Assembly: GCA_910579785.1 (NCBI GenBank)
Contig: CAJTVJ010000002.1
Span: forward strand, 1 to 64,000
DNA: 64,000 nt
Direction of reading: 5' to 3'
Source: an uncultured Christensenella sp.
GTDB taxonomy: Bacteria; Bacillota; Clostridia; Christensenellales; UBA3700
Position numbers and translations under genes: made by a program. This document shows, piece by piece, positions 33,450 through 41,227 of this stretch (position 1 is its first letter; each line of letters opens with the position of its first letter). The notes below the pieces were generated by a model. The model was not told the origin of the DNA and searched no databases. It saw only the letters and a list, made by a program, of their open reading frames with translations.

Positions 33450-33761
33450 ATGAGTTTTTTTGAAAATGTTTACGAAGTGGTCAAGGCTATCCCTAAGGGC
33501 AAAGTCGCGACGTACGGACAGATCGCCCGTATTCTCAATGCTCCCAGAGCGTCAAGGGCTGTGGGGTATGCTTTACACGCCAACCCCACTCCCGTTGTCA
33601 TACCCTGTCACAGAGTTGTCAACCGACACGGCGGTTTAGCTCCCTCATTCGCATTCGGCGGACGGGAAGTGCAGGCTGATATGCTTGCCAAAGAAGGGGT
33701 CGCTTGCGACGAAAATTTTGTCGTAGATCTCGACAAATATCAATGGAGAGAGGAATTTTGA
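33450..33761 (+). CDS. ogt: Methylated-DNA--cysteine methyltransferase, short form
   Basis: A 103-aa protein consisting only of the DNA-binding/active-site domain of O6-alkylguanine transferases, without the N-terminal ribonuclease-H-like domain. The helix-turn-helix arginine finger lies in NAPRASRAVGYALHANP, and the acceptor Cys is C53 in VIPCHRVV. Because the cysteine is retained it is not an alkyltransferase-like (ATL) protein, in which Trp replaces it. It repairs alkylated guanine by suicidal transfer. A GGAGGCAGGT site precedes the ATG. It overlaps the RluD-type gene by 4 bases. Confidence 0.9.
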   Translation: MSFFENVYEVVKAIPKGKVATYGQIARILNAPRASRAVGYALHANPTPVVIPCHRVVNRHGGLAPSFAFGGREVQADMLAKEGVACDENFVVDLDKYQWREEF

Positions 33762-34633
33762 AAAGACGGTTAGAATACGTTGCCTGCTTTGACGGAGAAG
33801 TAGCGGACGTCTTGTCAGGATTGGGAGTATCGACAGCGGTATGCACTTCGCTGAGAAAACAGCTGGGGCTGGTATGCAAGATTGTCGACGGAGAAGAAGT
33901 GGCGATAAGGCTAAATCAACGGCTTGACAGCGGCGATAGGTTTTGCATATATCTCACAGACTTAGACGTCAAAGAGGTTCCCAAGTGGGATATGCCTGTC
34001 GACATAGTCTATGAAGACGAGGATATCGCCGTCATAGACAAAAGAGCAGGGATGGCGGTCATTCCCGTCAAAGGACACTTCGGCAGGTCGCTCGCCAACG
34101 CCTTGGCGAATATTTGGGGAGATTTCGTATATCGTCCAGTCAACAGACTTGATAGAGACACGTCGGGGCTGATGATAGTCGCCAAGAATCAACTTGCGCA
34201 CTGCGTATTGGCGCGAGAGCATATAGACAGAGAGTACGTAGGGCTTTGCAGCGGCACTTACTGCGGCGATAGCGCAGGCGTGTGGGATTATCCTATCGAC
34301 AGACTTGACGGGGGATTTAAGAGATATATCTGCGACAGCGGAAAGAGAGCGGTCACGCATTATAAATTTGTCAGACAGTATGACGGTTACTTCTGCGCAA
34401 AGTTTGTGTTGGAGACGGGCAGGACGCATCAGATAAGAGTGCATACCGCGTATATCGGACATCCGCTTTGCTGCGACAGACTTTACAATCCCGACCCAAG
34501 CGCAGTGATATGCCCCAACGGCTTTAAGCTTGACAGACAGGCTTTGCACTCATGCCGTATCACGTTCAGACACCCGATAGACGGCAGGGAGATGACGTTT
34601 TTTTCACAGGCAGAATTTTTGAAAGAGGTATGA
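33758..34633 (+). CDS. RluA/RluD-family pseudouridine synthase
   Basis: A 291-aa RNA pseudouridine synthase. An N-terminal region of about 70 residues resembles a degenerate S4 domain (CTSLRKQLGLVCKIVDGEEVAIRLNQRLDSGDRFCIYL). The catalytic domain has YEDEDIAVIDKRAGMAVIP, the catalytic D132 in VNRLDRDTSGLMIVAKN and the ETGRTHQIRVHTAYIGHPLCCD segment. The likely start is TTG 33758, which overlaps the ogt stop (TTGA) and has GGAGAGAGGA just upstream; the longer frame starting at 33704 lies inside ogt. The rRNA or tRNA target is not determined by sequence. Confidence 0.9.
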   Translation: MKRRLEYVACFDGEVADVLSGLGVSTAVCTSLRKQLGLVCKIVDGEEVAIRLNQRLDSGDRFCIYLTDLDVKEVPKWDMPVDIVYEDEDIAVIDKRAGMAVIPVKGHFGRSLANALANIWGDFVYRPVNRLDRDTSGLMIVAKNQLAHCVLAREHIDREYVGLCSGTYCGDSAGVWDYPIDRLDGGFKRYICDSGKRAVTHYKFVRQYDGYFCAKFVLETGRTHQIRVHTAYIGHPLCCDRLYNPDPSAVICPNGFKLDRQALHSCRITFRHPIDGREMTFFSQAEFLKEV

Positions 34634-34634
34634 T

Positions 34635-35315
34635 ATGGATATAAAAGAAGTGACAAAACAGTTCAACACCGTCGCAAAGATGTACGACGAGAATAGACGG
34701 AAGTTTATTCCGTGCTTCGACAGTTTTTATAAGGACGCAACGGAGTTTATTGCAGGCAATATATCTTGCCCGTCGCATATTCTGGATTTAGGCGCAGGCA
34801 CGGGATTACTGACGTATTATTGGTATAGCTGCTTTCCTAATTCTAGGTATACCCTCGTAGACGTTGCCGAGGAGATGTTGAAGATCGCCAAGCAGAGATT
34901 TGCAGGACTGCCAAACGTCGACTGCGAGATATGCGACTATGCGCAAAGTCTGCCTAGCGGCGACTTTGACGTCATAATATCCGCGCTGTCGATACATCAC
35001 TTGTCAGACAGGGAAAAGAGCAGACTTTTTAAAAGGATATTCGACAAATTACCTACGGGCGGATTATTTGTCAATTACGATCAATTTTGCGCAGGCAGCA
35101 ATCTTCTCAATAAATGGTATGACGGCGATTGGGAAAAATTTTTAAAATCGGGCGCGCTTTCAGACGATGATATACGCGCTTGGCAGCAGAGACGGAGGCT
35201 TGATAGAGAATGCTCGCAGGAGAGCGAAATCGAGTATCTAAAAGCTTGCGGATTCAAAGAGGTCAAGTGTGTTTTCAGCGACAGAAAATTCGCCGTGATA
35301 ATTGCAATCAAATAA
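34635..35315 (+). CDS. Class I SAM-dependent methyltransferase
   Basis: A 226-aa cytoplasmic methyltransferase. Motif I is ILDLGAGTGLLTYYW near residue 45-60, motif II acidic residue is in YTLVDVAEEMLKIA, and VIISALSIHHLSDREKSRLFKRIF is the post-motif region typical of UbiE/Methyltransf_25 proteins. The substrate cannot be told. It starts one base after the RluD-type gene's stop with GAGG overlapping that gene's end, so the ogt-rlu-methyltransferase run is one operon. Confidence 0.88.
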   Translation: MDIKEVTKQFNTVAKMYDENRRKFIPCFDSFYKDATEFIAGNISCPSHILDLGAGTGLLTYYWYSCFPNSRYTLVDVAEEMLKIAKQRFAGLPNVDCEICDYAQSLPSGDFDVIISALSIHHLSDREKSRLFKRIFDKLPTGGLFVNYDQFCAGSNLLNKWYDGDWEKFLKSGALSDDDIRAWQQRRRLDRECSQESEIEYLKACGFKEVKCVFSDRKFAVIIAIK

Positions 35316-35344
35316 TACGTCCTTTTGCTTGCAGATAATGTTAA

Positions 35345-35530
35345 AGAAGTCTATGCCAAAGAGCTCATCTTTACGTATGGGACGAGCCGTTGAATTATCT
35401 CGACGTATACGCAAGAATGCAGATAGAAAGACTGCTTGTCGAGTTTGCTCCGACAATGATTTTTGTCGAACATGACGAAGCTTTTGTCAACGGCGTCGCC
35501 GCATGGCGGAAATACGTAGACAAGTTGTAA
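35345..35530 (+). pseudogene. Remnant of an ABC-F ATPase (C-terminal end only)
   Basis: A 61-codon open stretch ending in TAA reads RSLCQRAHLYVWDEPLNYLD, then VYARMQIERLLVEFAPTMIF and VEHDEAFVNGV, up to the stop. This holds the Walker B and D-loop (WDEPLNYLDV) and the H-switch (VEHDEAF) of an ABC-F protein of the Lsa/Msr-like ribosome-protection type. An in-frame stop lies at 35342-35344 and there is no start codon, signature motif or first ATPase half. It is a decayed 3' fragment of a gene lost by deletion. Confidence 0.85.
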
Positions 35531-35569
35531 TAAATTTGTCTTATCGCATGCAGTATTTATAAAGAATAA

Positions 35570-35599
35570 TTGACATATTGCATGGCGTTAAGATATAAT
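35570..35599 (+). promoter_or_regulatory. Promoter of the alcohol dehydrogenase gene
   Basis: TTGACA at 35570-35575 and TATAAT at 35594-35599 are 18 bases apart, about 40 bases before the ATG. Confidence 0.82.
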
Positions 35600-35639
35600 T
35601 TAAAAGTAGATTTCGCAATAGCGGATTAAGGAGTATTTT

Positions 35640-36878
35640 ATGAACGTTTTCCAAAAATTATGGTACAGAACTTATCAAAAGACAATATATGCAGTCTCTC
35701 CATTTTTGAATTGGCGCCAGCCTCAACTTCTCAAATTTGACAGAGGTATTGCCGATTTGCCGAAGTTTATCAAAGACAAGGGATACGACAGCGTTTTGCT
35801 CGTCACAGACCCTATGTTGATGCAGCTCAAAATGCCTCAACCCATCATAGATAATTGCGGCGAGGTGGGATTGCACTGCGCTCTTTTCAGCGAGGTATGT
35901 CCCAATCCGACGATAGATATCGTCGAGCAGGCTTTGCAGATGTATAAGGGCGAGAAGTGTCAGTGTATCATTGCTTTGGGAGGCGGCTCTTCGATGGACT
36001 GCGCTAAGGCGGTGGGCGCGAGAGTAGCCCGTCCAAATAAAAGCATACCTCAGATGAAAGGCATACTTAAAGTCGGCAAAAAGCTCCCAATGCTTGTGGC
36101 TATACCTACGACGGCAGGCACGGGCAGCGAGACGACCTTGGCGGCTGTCATCACCAATTCGCAGACGCATGAGAAATACGCAATCAACGACCATGCGCTT
36201 ATTCCGGAGTATGCGTTGCTAGACCCGACTTTGACGACGGGACTTCCAAAGAAGATCACCTCTACGACGGGTATGGACGCACTGACGCACGCAGTCGAGG
36301 CATATATAGGTAAGGGCAATACCAAAGGCACTAAGGATATGGCGGAGAAGGCTGTAAAACTTATTTTTGACAACCTTGTCACGGCATACAACGACGGCGG
36401 CAATTTGCAGGCGAGAGAGAATATGCTGGCGGGCGCGTACTATGCGGGAGCGGCCTTCACAAGAGCGTACGTGGGATACGTCCACGCAATGGCGCACACA
36501 ATGGGCGGTTTTTATCACACTCCGCACGGACTTGCCAATTCGGTAATATTGCCGCACGTGCTCGATTGGTTTGGCAGCAGCATATACAAGAAGCTTGCCA
36601 AGCTTGCCGACATAGTAGGCATAGACGGCGACAGCGACGAGGTCAAGGCAAAGAAGTTTATTCAGGCGATAAAGGATATGAACAAGGCGATGGATATCCC
36701 TGAGAAAATCGAAGGGGTGGTCGAAGAAAAAGATTTGCCGACAATGGTCGACAGAGCTTACAGCGAAGCGCATCCGCTCTATCCCGTACCTAAGTTTATG
36801 AGCAAAAAAGATTTGGAAGATATGTTTAGACAAGTCTGTCCTCCCAAGAGCGCAGATGACGGAGAAGAAGCAAAATGA
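35640..36878 (+). CDS. Iron-containing alcohol dehydrogenase
   Basis: A 412-aa NAD(P)-dependent dehydrogenase of family III. The nucleotide-binding ALGGGSSMDCAKAVGAR is near residue 116-132. PTTAGTGSETTLAAVI, MDALTHAVEAYIG and the metal-binding HAMAHTMGGFYHTPHGLANSVILP (iron or zinc histidines) follow in the usual order. The family reduces aldehydes such as acetaldehyde, butyraldehyde or lactaldehyde; the specific substrate is unknown. It has its own strong promoter, overlaps thiN by 4 bases and is probably co-transcribed with thiN and gph. Confidence 0.93.
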   Translation: MNVFQKLWYRTYQKTIYAVSPFLNWRQPQLLKFDRGIADLPKFIKDKGYDSVLLVTDPMLMQLKMPQPIIDNCGEVGLHCALFSEVCPNPTIDIVEQALQMYKGEKCQCIIALGGGSSMDCAKAVGARVARPNKSIPQMKGILKVGKKLPMLVAIPTTAGTGSETTLAAVITNSQTHEKYAINDHALIPEYALLDPTLTTGLPKKITSTTGMDALTHAVEAYIGKGNTKGTKDMAEKAVKLIFDNLVTAYNDGGNLQARENMLAGAYYAGAAFTRAYVGYVHAMAHTMGGFYHTPHGLANSVILPHVLDWFGSSIYKKLAKLADIVGIDGDSDEVKAKKFIQAIKDMNKAMDIPEKIEGVVEEKDLPTMVDRAYSEAHPLYPVPKFMSKKDLEDMFRQVCPPKSADDGEEAK

Positions 36879-37474
36879 AATGCGTGCTCGTAGGCTGCGG
36901 CGACTTTTGCAAAGAGAGATTTGCCGTGGCGGAAGGCGACTACGTCGTGGCGGTCGACGGCGGATATGATAAGATAAAGGACTTATGCCGCGTCGATTTG
37001 GCTGTGGGCGATTTCGATTCCCTTGGGTATCTACCCGAGGGAATTGCCACGTTGCGTCACGACCCTGTCAAGGACTACACCGATATGCAGCTTGCGCTTG
37101 AAGAGACGTTTAGGCAAGGTCACAGAGAATTTGTCATTTACGGCGCGCTGGGCGGACGGCTTGATCACACGCTTGGCAACTTGCAGATAGCATACGCATT
37201 TGCAAGGAAGGGAGCTGACGTCAAGTTGGTCGACAACTCGTGCGACGTTGAGATAATAAGAGACACTAAGAGATTTCAAGGGCATGCAGGACAGGTATTT
37301 TCGCTCTTTGCATTTGATTTAGCAAAGGGTGTGGATATTGTCAACGCCAAGTATCCCCTCGACAACGCGACGTTGACCAATACCTTTCCCATTGGAGTGA
37401 GCAACGAGCTCCTAGACGGGGAATGCGAAGTGAGAGTAAAAGAGGGAACGCTGCTCTTTATATTGCAAAGATAA
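36875..37474 (+). CDS. thiN: Thiamine pyrophosphokinase
   Basis: A 199-aa enzyme that converts thiamine and ATP to thiamine diphosphate. The N-terminal catalytic domain has VAVDGGYDKIKDL, DLAVGDFDSLG and HDPVKDYTDMQLALEE followed by YGALGGRLDHTLGNL, all hallmarks of the family. The C-terminal thiamine-binding beta domain carries the LTNTFPIGVSNEL segment. It overlaps the alcohol dehydrogenase by 4 bases (ATGA). Confidence 0.95.
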   Translation: MKCVLVGCGDFCKERFAVAEGDYVVAVDGGYDKIKDLCRVDLAVGDFDSLGYLPEGIATLRHDPVKDYTDMQLALEETFRQGHREFVIYGALGGRLDHTLGNLQIAYAFARKGADVKLVDNSCDVEIIRDTKRFQGHAGQVFSLFAFDLAKGVDIVNAKYPLDNATLTNTFPIGVSNELLDGECEVRVKEGTLLFILQR

Positions 37475-37496
37475 CGCGGTATACGCAGAGGAATTT

Positions 37497-38144
37497 ATGC
37501 AAAAGATATTGTTTTTTGATTTAGACGGCACGGTGCTTGACACTCTTCCCGACATAGCGCGGTCGGCGAACTACGCTTTGGACAAGCTGGGATTTCCCAC
37601 GCAGACGACAGAGCAAGTCCGCGCGGCGATAGGACACGGCATACGCAATCTTCTCAGAGACCTTATGGGATGTCACGATACGCAGATTCTTGAAGAGTGC
37701 AGAGAGATATTCAAGACACATTACGATTTGCACAAGACGGACACCACCAAGCCTTTTGACGGCATATTGCCCCTTTTGCAGTCGCTGAAATCGCAAGGCA
37801 ATATCTTGGTGCTTATCTCCAATAAATACGACGTCGCGACAAAGGAGCTGGCGCGTATATTTTTCGGCAGTCTGTTCGACGGCGTATACGGCAGCAGAGA
37901 CGACGTCGCGGCAAAGCCTGACAGACAGATTTTTGATTTGGTATGTCAAGAGATGGGGCTTGATAAAGAGCAAGTCATATATATCGGCGACAGCGAGGTG
38001 GACTGTCAGTTTGCAGCCAACTGCGGCATGAAGTTTATAGGCGTAGATTGGGGATTTCGTACGCATGCTCAGCTTGTTGACGCCGGCGCAAGCGTGATAG
38101 CTTCCACGCCTGACGAGCTTAAAGAATTGATAGACAAGATTTAA
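37497..38144 (+). CDS. gph: HAD-family hydrolase, phosphoglycolate phosphatase type
   Basis: A 215-aa phosphatase. The nucleophile Asp is in FFDLDGTVLDTLPDI (motif I), Thr/Ser motif II is LVLISNKYD, Lys motif III lies in DDVAAKPDRQIF and motif IV is IYIGDSEVDCQFAANCG. The four-helix cap between motifs I and II is normal for the Gph/PpaX group. Substrates could be phosphoglycolate or pyrophosphate. It follows thiN by 22 bases in the same operon. Confidence 0.9.
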   Translation: MQKILFFDLDGTVLDTLPDIARSANYALDKLGFPTQTTEQVRAAIGHGIRNLLRDLMGCHDTQILEECREIFKTHYDLHKTDTTKPFDGILPLLQSLKSQGNILVLISNKYDVATKELARIFFGSLFDGVYGSRDDVAAKPDRQIFDLVCQEMGLDKEQVIYIGDSEVDCQFAANCGMKFIGVDWGFRTHAQLVDAGASVIASTPDELKELIDKI

Positions 38145-38209
38145 AAACGCTTGAAGTTTTTACCAAATAATGCAAGTATATATTTGTTTTGCGCTCACAA
38201 AATAATATT

Positions 38210-39106
38210 GTGAAAAGCCGTAAGATAAATAAAACTTGCATATTTTTATTGATTACTATTTTTACCGTAGCATCGATTGCAACGGCATCCGTATCTATTT
38301 ACGCAGAACAAAATATGCAGAGCATAGAGGCTATGACAAGCCCTAACTCTTACGGCTTTTCACCTAAGATGCAACTTATAAGCCGCTTTGAGACGGACTT
38401 CTCGACGTCAAAAGAAGAGAGGAGTTTCAACATAGCTCTTGCAAGCAGCAACTTTTGCTGGCTTGTCGTCAAGAGCGGCGAGTGCCTGTCTTTCAACACG
38501 GTTGTGGGATTGAGAAGCGAAGAGAGAGGATATAAAAATGCCAAGGTCATCGTCAACGGAGATTATACCGAGGGCATAGGCGGCGGAGTATGCCAAGTAT
38601 CGACGACGCTATACAATGCTTGGATAAGAGCAGGGCTTGCGCCTAAGCACGTAGTGTCGCACAGTTTGCCATCGTCGTACTGCGGACTTTCCCAAGACGC
38701 CACTGTCACCGAATATATAGATATGGTATTGCTCAACGACAGTCAATACGACGTGATAGTCAACGGATACGTCGAGAATAAGAGGGTGATATTTGATATC
38801 TACGGACATCCGCTGCCTTATCAGATAAAATTGCGCAGTGAGATAATAGAGGTGTTGCAACCGCCTGAGGACATTGTAGAATGGAGCGACGTGCTTGAAG
38901 GCGAAATTGCCAGCGACGAAATCGGTGAGTACGTCGTCAGCAAAAAAAGCCACGTGGGCTATAAATCAAGGGCAATAATAGAGTATTATAGCAACGGCAA
39001 GTTGATTTCCAATAAAGAACTCAGAAAAGATAGCTATCTACCCGTGCAGGGCAAGATAATAAGAAAGAGAGTCGATACAGAGCCTGCGCCTTTGATAGAA
39101 GAATAA
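38210..39106 (+). CDS. VanW-family protein
   Basis: A 298-aa exported or anchored protein with an N-terminal hydrophobic segment (TCIFLLITIFTVASIATASVSIYA). The VanW domain follows with FNTVVGLRSEERGYKNAKVIVNGDYTEGIGGGVCQVSTTLYNAWIRAG. The name comes from a vancomycin-resistance cluster, but the function is unknown; such proteins are common surface proteins in Clostridia. The start is uncertain: GTG 38210 gives a compact signal (KSRKINKTC) and TTG 38189 is also in frame; neither has a clear ribosome binding site. Confidence 0.85.
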   Translation: MKSRKINKTCIFLLITIFTVASIATASVSIYAEQNMQSIEAMTSPNSYGFSPKMQLISRFETDFSTSKEERSFNIALASSNFCWLVVKSGECLSFNTVVGLRSEERGYKNAKVIVNGDYTEGIGGGVCQVSTTLYNAWIRAGLAPKHVVSHSLPSSYCGLSQDATVTEYIDMVLLNDSQYDVIVNGYVENKRVIFDIYGHPLPYQIKLRSEIIEVLQPPEDIVEWSDVLEGEIASDEIGEYVVSKKSHVGYKSRAIIEYYSNGKLISNKELRKDSYLPVQGKIIRKRVDTEPAPLIEE

Positions 39107-39125
39107 AATAGCATTTGAAATTTAG

Positions 39126-39165
39126 ATGCACCCCGATTTTGGTCGTTACAAAATAAGGGTGTATT
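39126..39165 (+). terminator. Terminator after the VanW gene
   Basis: GCACCC..ATTTTG pairs with CAAAAT..GGGTGT, a two-part stem with a small internal bulge, followed by ATTTTTAT. It starts about 20 bases after the stop. Confidence 0.65.
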
Positions 39166-39320
39166 TTTATATTGCGTTGAAATATTGCGAGAGTATTAAA
39201 TTGATAATAAATAAGGAAAAATTTTAATAACCCATTGCAATAAACAATAATGAGTGATACAATATATTTATTAAAGACAATCTTGCGCTTATTTACTATA
39301 AGTAAAAGTGGGAGGGCAAT

Positions 39321-39863
39321 ATGAAAAAGTTTTCAAAAATCATTTGCATAATATGTGTTGTCGTTTTACTTGCTGCTCTGACGGCATGCGCCGATAAGTC
39401 ACTGTATAAAGTTGCCTGCTCTGAAAGTCTAAATAGAGACGATGTATTTTCTGATATAGTTCATAGCGGAATAGAGGGAGATTTGGCTGAGAGATTTGAT
39501 ACGGTAGAGCAGCTAAATGAGTTTTGCAACGAAAAGAATATTCAAGTAAATAATAATGAAGAGGATTACAAATTTAGTTCTGCATTTAGAAAAAAGTTTG
39601 AAAATTACAATAATAAATATTTCAACGATAAGTCTTTGATTGTAGTATTTAGGTATAAGCCTTGCTTGGAAAAGTTGACGTTTAAGGATTTGCAAATTGA
39701 AAACGACACATTGACGGTCAATATACTCAACGAGTCTAAAATTTCAGGGGCGGAAGGCGATAGTGCCGCTGTCATTACGATTTATGTATATTTGATAGAA
39801 GTTAAAAAGAGTGCAATAGAAAACGTTGAGCAAATACAAGTTGTGGAAATGGATAAACTTTAA
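39321..39863 (+). CDS. Lipoprotein of unknown function
   Basis: A 180-aa exported protein. The signal runs MKKFSKIICIICVVVLLAAL with lipobox LTAC, lipidated Cys near residue 23. The mature region is Asn/Asp/Glu-rich (CNEKNIQVNNNEEDYKFSS) then a beta-rich C-terminal half. I do not recognise the family. GGGAGG lies 6 bases before the ATG. The 214 bases upstream hold only the preceding terminator and AT-rich sequence. Confidence 0.7.
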   Translation: MKKFSKIICIICVVVLLAALTACADKSLYKVACSESLNRDDVFSDIVHSGIEGDLAERFDTVEQLNEFCNEKNIQVNNNEEDYKFSSAFRKKFENYNNKYFNDKSLIVVFRYKPCLEKLTFKDLQIENDTLTVNILNESKISGAEGDSAAVITIYVYLIEVKKSAIENVEQIQVVEMDKL

Positions 39864-39887
39864 AAGATACACGAGTTTAAAATCAAA

Positions 39888-39924
39888 AGAGTCCTCGCTA
39901 TTTAACGGGGACTCTCGCGTTTTA
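39888..39924 (+). terminator. Terminator after the lipoprotein gene
   Basis: AAGAGTCC(TCG) pairs with (CGG)GGACTCT around a short AT loop and is followed by CGCGTTTTA. It may also act for the converging small membrane gene. Confidence 0.65.
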
Positions 39925-39938
39925 TATGTTATGACGAT

Positions 39939-40121
39939 TTATGACATACATATCAATATTACAATTAAAGCCACAACACATGCTGTGATAAATACAGCTA
40001 TCCATTTGACTATCGACTTTATCTCGCACAACTTTTCGTATATAAGCTTTGGATAATTGACGGTGCGGTTTGTATTTGGTTTATTTTCTTGCTTTTTCTC
40101 GTCGTTGTTATTTTCGTTCAT
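39939..40121 (-). CDS. Small C-tail-anchored membrane protein
   Basis: A 60-aa protein: an Asn/Asp/Glu/Lys-rich hydrophilic N-terminus (MNENNNDEKKQENKPNTN), a short amphipathic stretch and one C-terminal membrane segment (IVKWIAVFITACVVALIVILICMS) running to the end. The ATG at 40121 is preferred because AAAGGAG lies 7 bases upstream; a frame starting further up at 40178 has no such site. Function unknown. The 250 bases between it and the next gene contain only the promoter at 40316. Confidence 0.65.
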   Translation of the reverse strand: MNENNNDEKKQENKPNTNRTVNYPKLIYEKLCEIKSIVKWIAVFITACVVALIVILICMS

Positions 40122-40315
40122 ACTATCTCCTTTGTCGGCGTTGAGTTTTCTATAACCATTATAAAGTATAAAATTCAATATTTCAATAGGTTTTCAAAAA
40201 TAATTACTATTTTGCAAGTGATTAAAGAATTGAGTTGAAATAAATAAAAACATATCTTACCATATTGAGATATTGCAAAATATTGTATGCAAGACGTGTG
40301 AGGACCTTGGATAAG

Positions 40316-40344
40316 TTGACATTTTATAATATTAAATTTATAAT
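40316..40344 (+). promoter_or_regulatory. Promoter of the HD hydrolase gene
   Basis: A perfect TTGACA (40316-40321) and a perfect TATAAT (40339-40344) with 17-base spacing. Confidence 0.88.
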
Positions 40345-40371
40345 GATAACATAAAACTAAACGAGGGCAAT

Positions 40372-41151
40372 ATGGCAAACAACGAAACTACGGTCAATAT
40401 TGATATGCAAGCCAACAAGCAGAGATTTCTGCAAATTTTCAAAGATAAGATAAAGAGAGAAGGCGCGGATAAACTCTTGGAGTGGCTTTGCAAAAGCGAC
40501 TTTTTTGAGGCGCCTGCAAGTTCTAAATTTCACAATGCCGTAAGGGGCGGACTGTGCGACCATTCTCTCAACGTATATGACAGAGTAGTCGCTCTTGTCG
40601 AGACGGAGAAAGCGTATGAAAGACAGAGGGCTGTCGGCAAGGCTATTGCCGAGAGAAGAGCCGAGTTGACTACGGGCTTGATACCCAATTTGAATTTCGA
40701 CGTCGCCAAGGTCGAGAAGATAATTCAAAAGGAGATCGCAGAGGGTAAGTTTAACGTAGGCGGCGATATGCCCACGCTCTTTGACAACGTCAGCGAGGAA
40801 AACATAGCCGTTGCCGCGCTGCTGCACGATCTTTGCAAAATTGACTATTATAAGATATCTCAGCGCAATCAAAAGAATGAAGTTACCGGTCAGTGGGAAA
40901 AGGTGGACTATTATTCCATTGACGAGGCGCTGCCGTACGGACACGGCGAAAAGTCGGTCTATATCATAAGCGGATTTATGAGATTGGAGCGCAAAGAGGC
41001 GATGGCTATAAATTGGCATATGGGCGGATTTGACAAGAGGGTTGTGGGCGGAGATTTTTCGCTGAGCAAAGCCTTTGAGCAGTATCCCTTTGCTACGCTC
41101 GTGCATATTGCCGACATCATGTCGACGTATTTTGACGAGGGCAGAGGCTGA
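40372..41151 (+). CDS. HD-domain phosphohydrolase
   Basis: A 259-aa cytoplasmic protein with an HD-type metal centre: His in GGLCDHSLNVYDRV, the HD pair in ALLHDLCKIDYY and His in YGHGEKSVYIISGF. Similar stand-alone proteins are annotated as HD-domain hydrolases, sometimes as nucleotidases or RNA-binding hydrolases; the substrate is unknown. An insertion of about 70 residues (KAYERQRAVGKAIAERRAEL..) lies between the first His and the HD pair. GAGGG precedes the ATG by 6 bases. Confidence 0.82.
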   Translation: MANNETTVNIDMQANKQRFLQIFKDKIKREGADKLLEWLCKSDFFEAPASSKFHNAVRGGLCDHSLNVYDRVVALVETEKAYERQRAVGKAIAERRAELTTGLIPNLNFDVAKVEKIIQKEIAEGKFNVGGDMPTLFDNVSEENIAVAALLHDLCKIDYYKISQRNQKNEVTGQWEKVDYYSIDEALPYGHGEKSVYIISGFMRLERKEAMAINWHMGGFDKRVVGGDFSLSKAFEQYPFATLVHIADIMSTYFDEGRG

Positions 41152-41227
41152 TAGTTGCAGCAATGCAATAACTTTGATAAAATAATCATATAATATAAAG
41201 TCGCAATGCGACGGGAGACGTAAGTAT

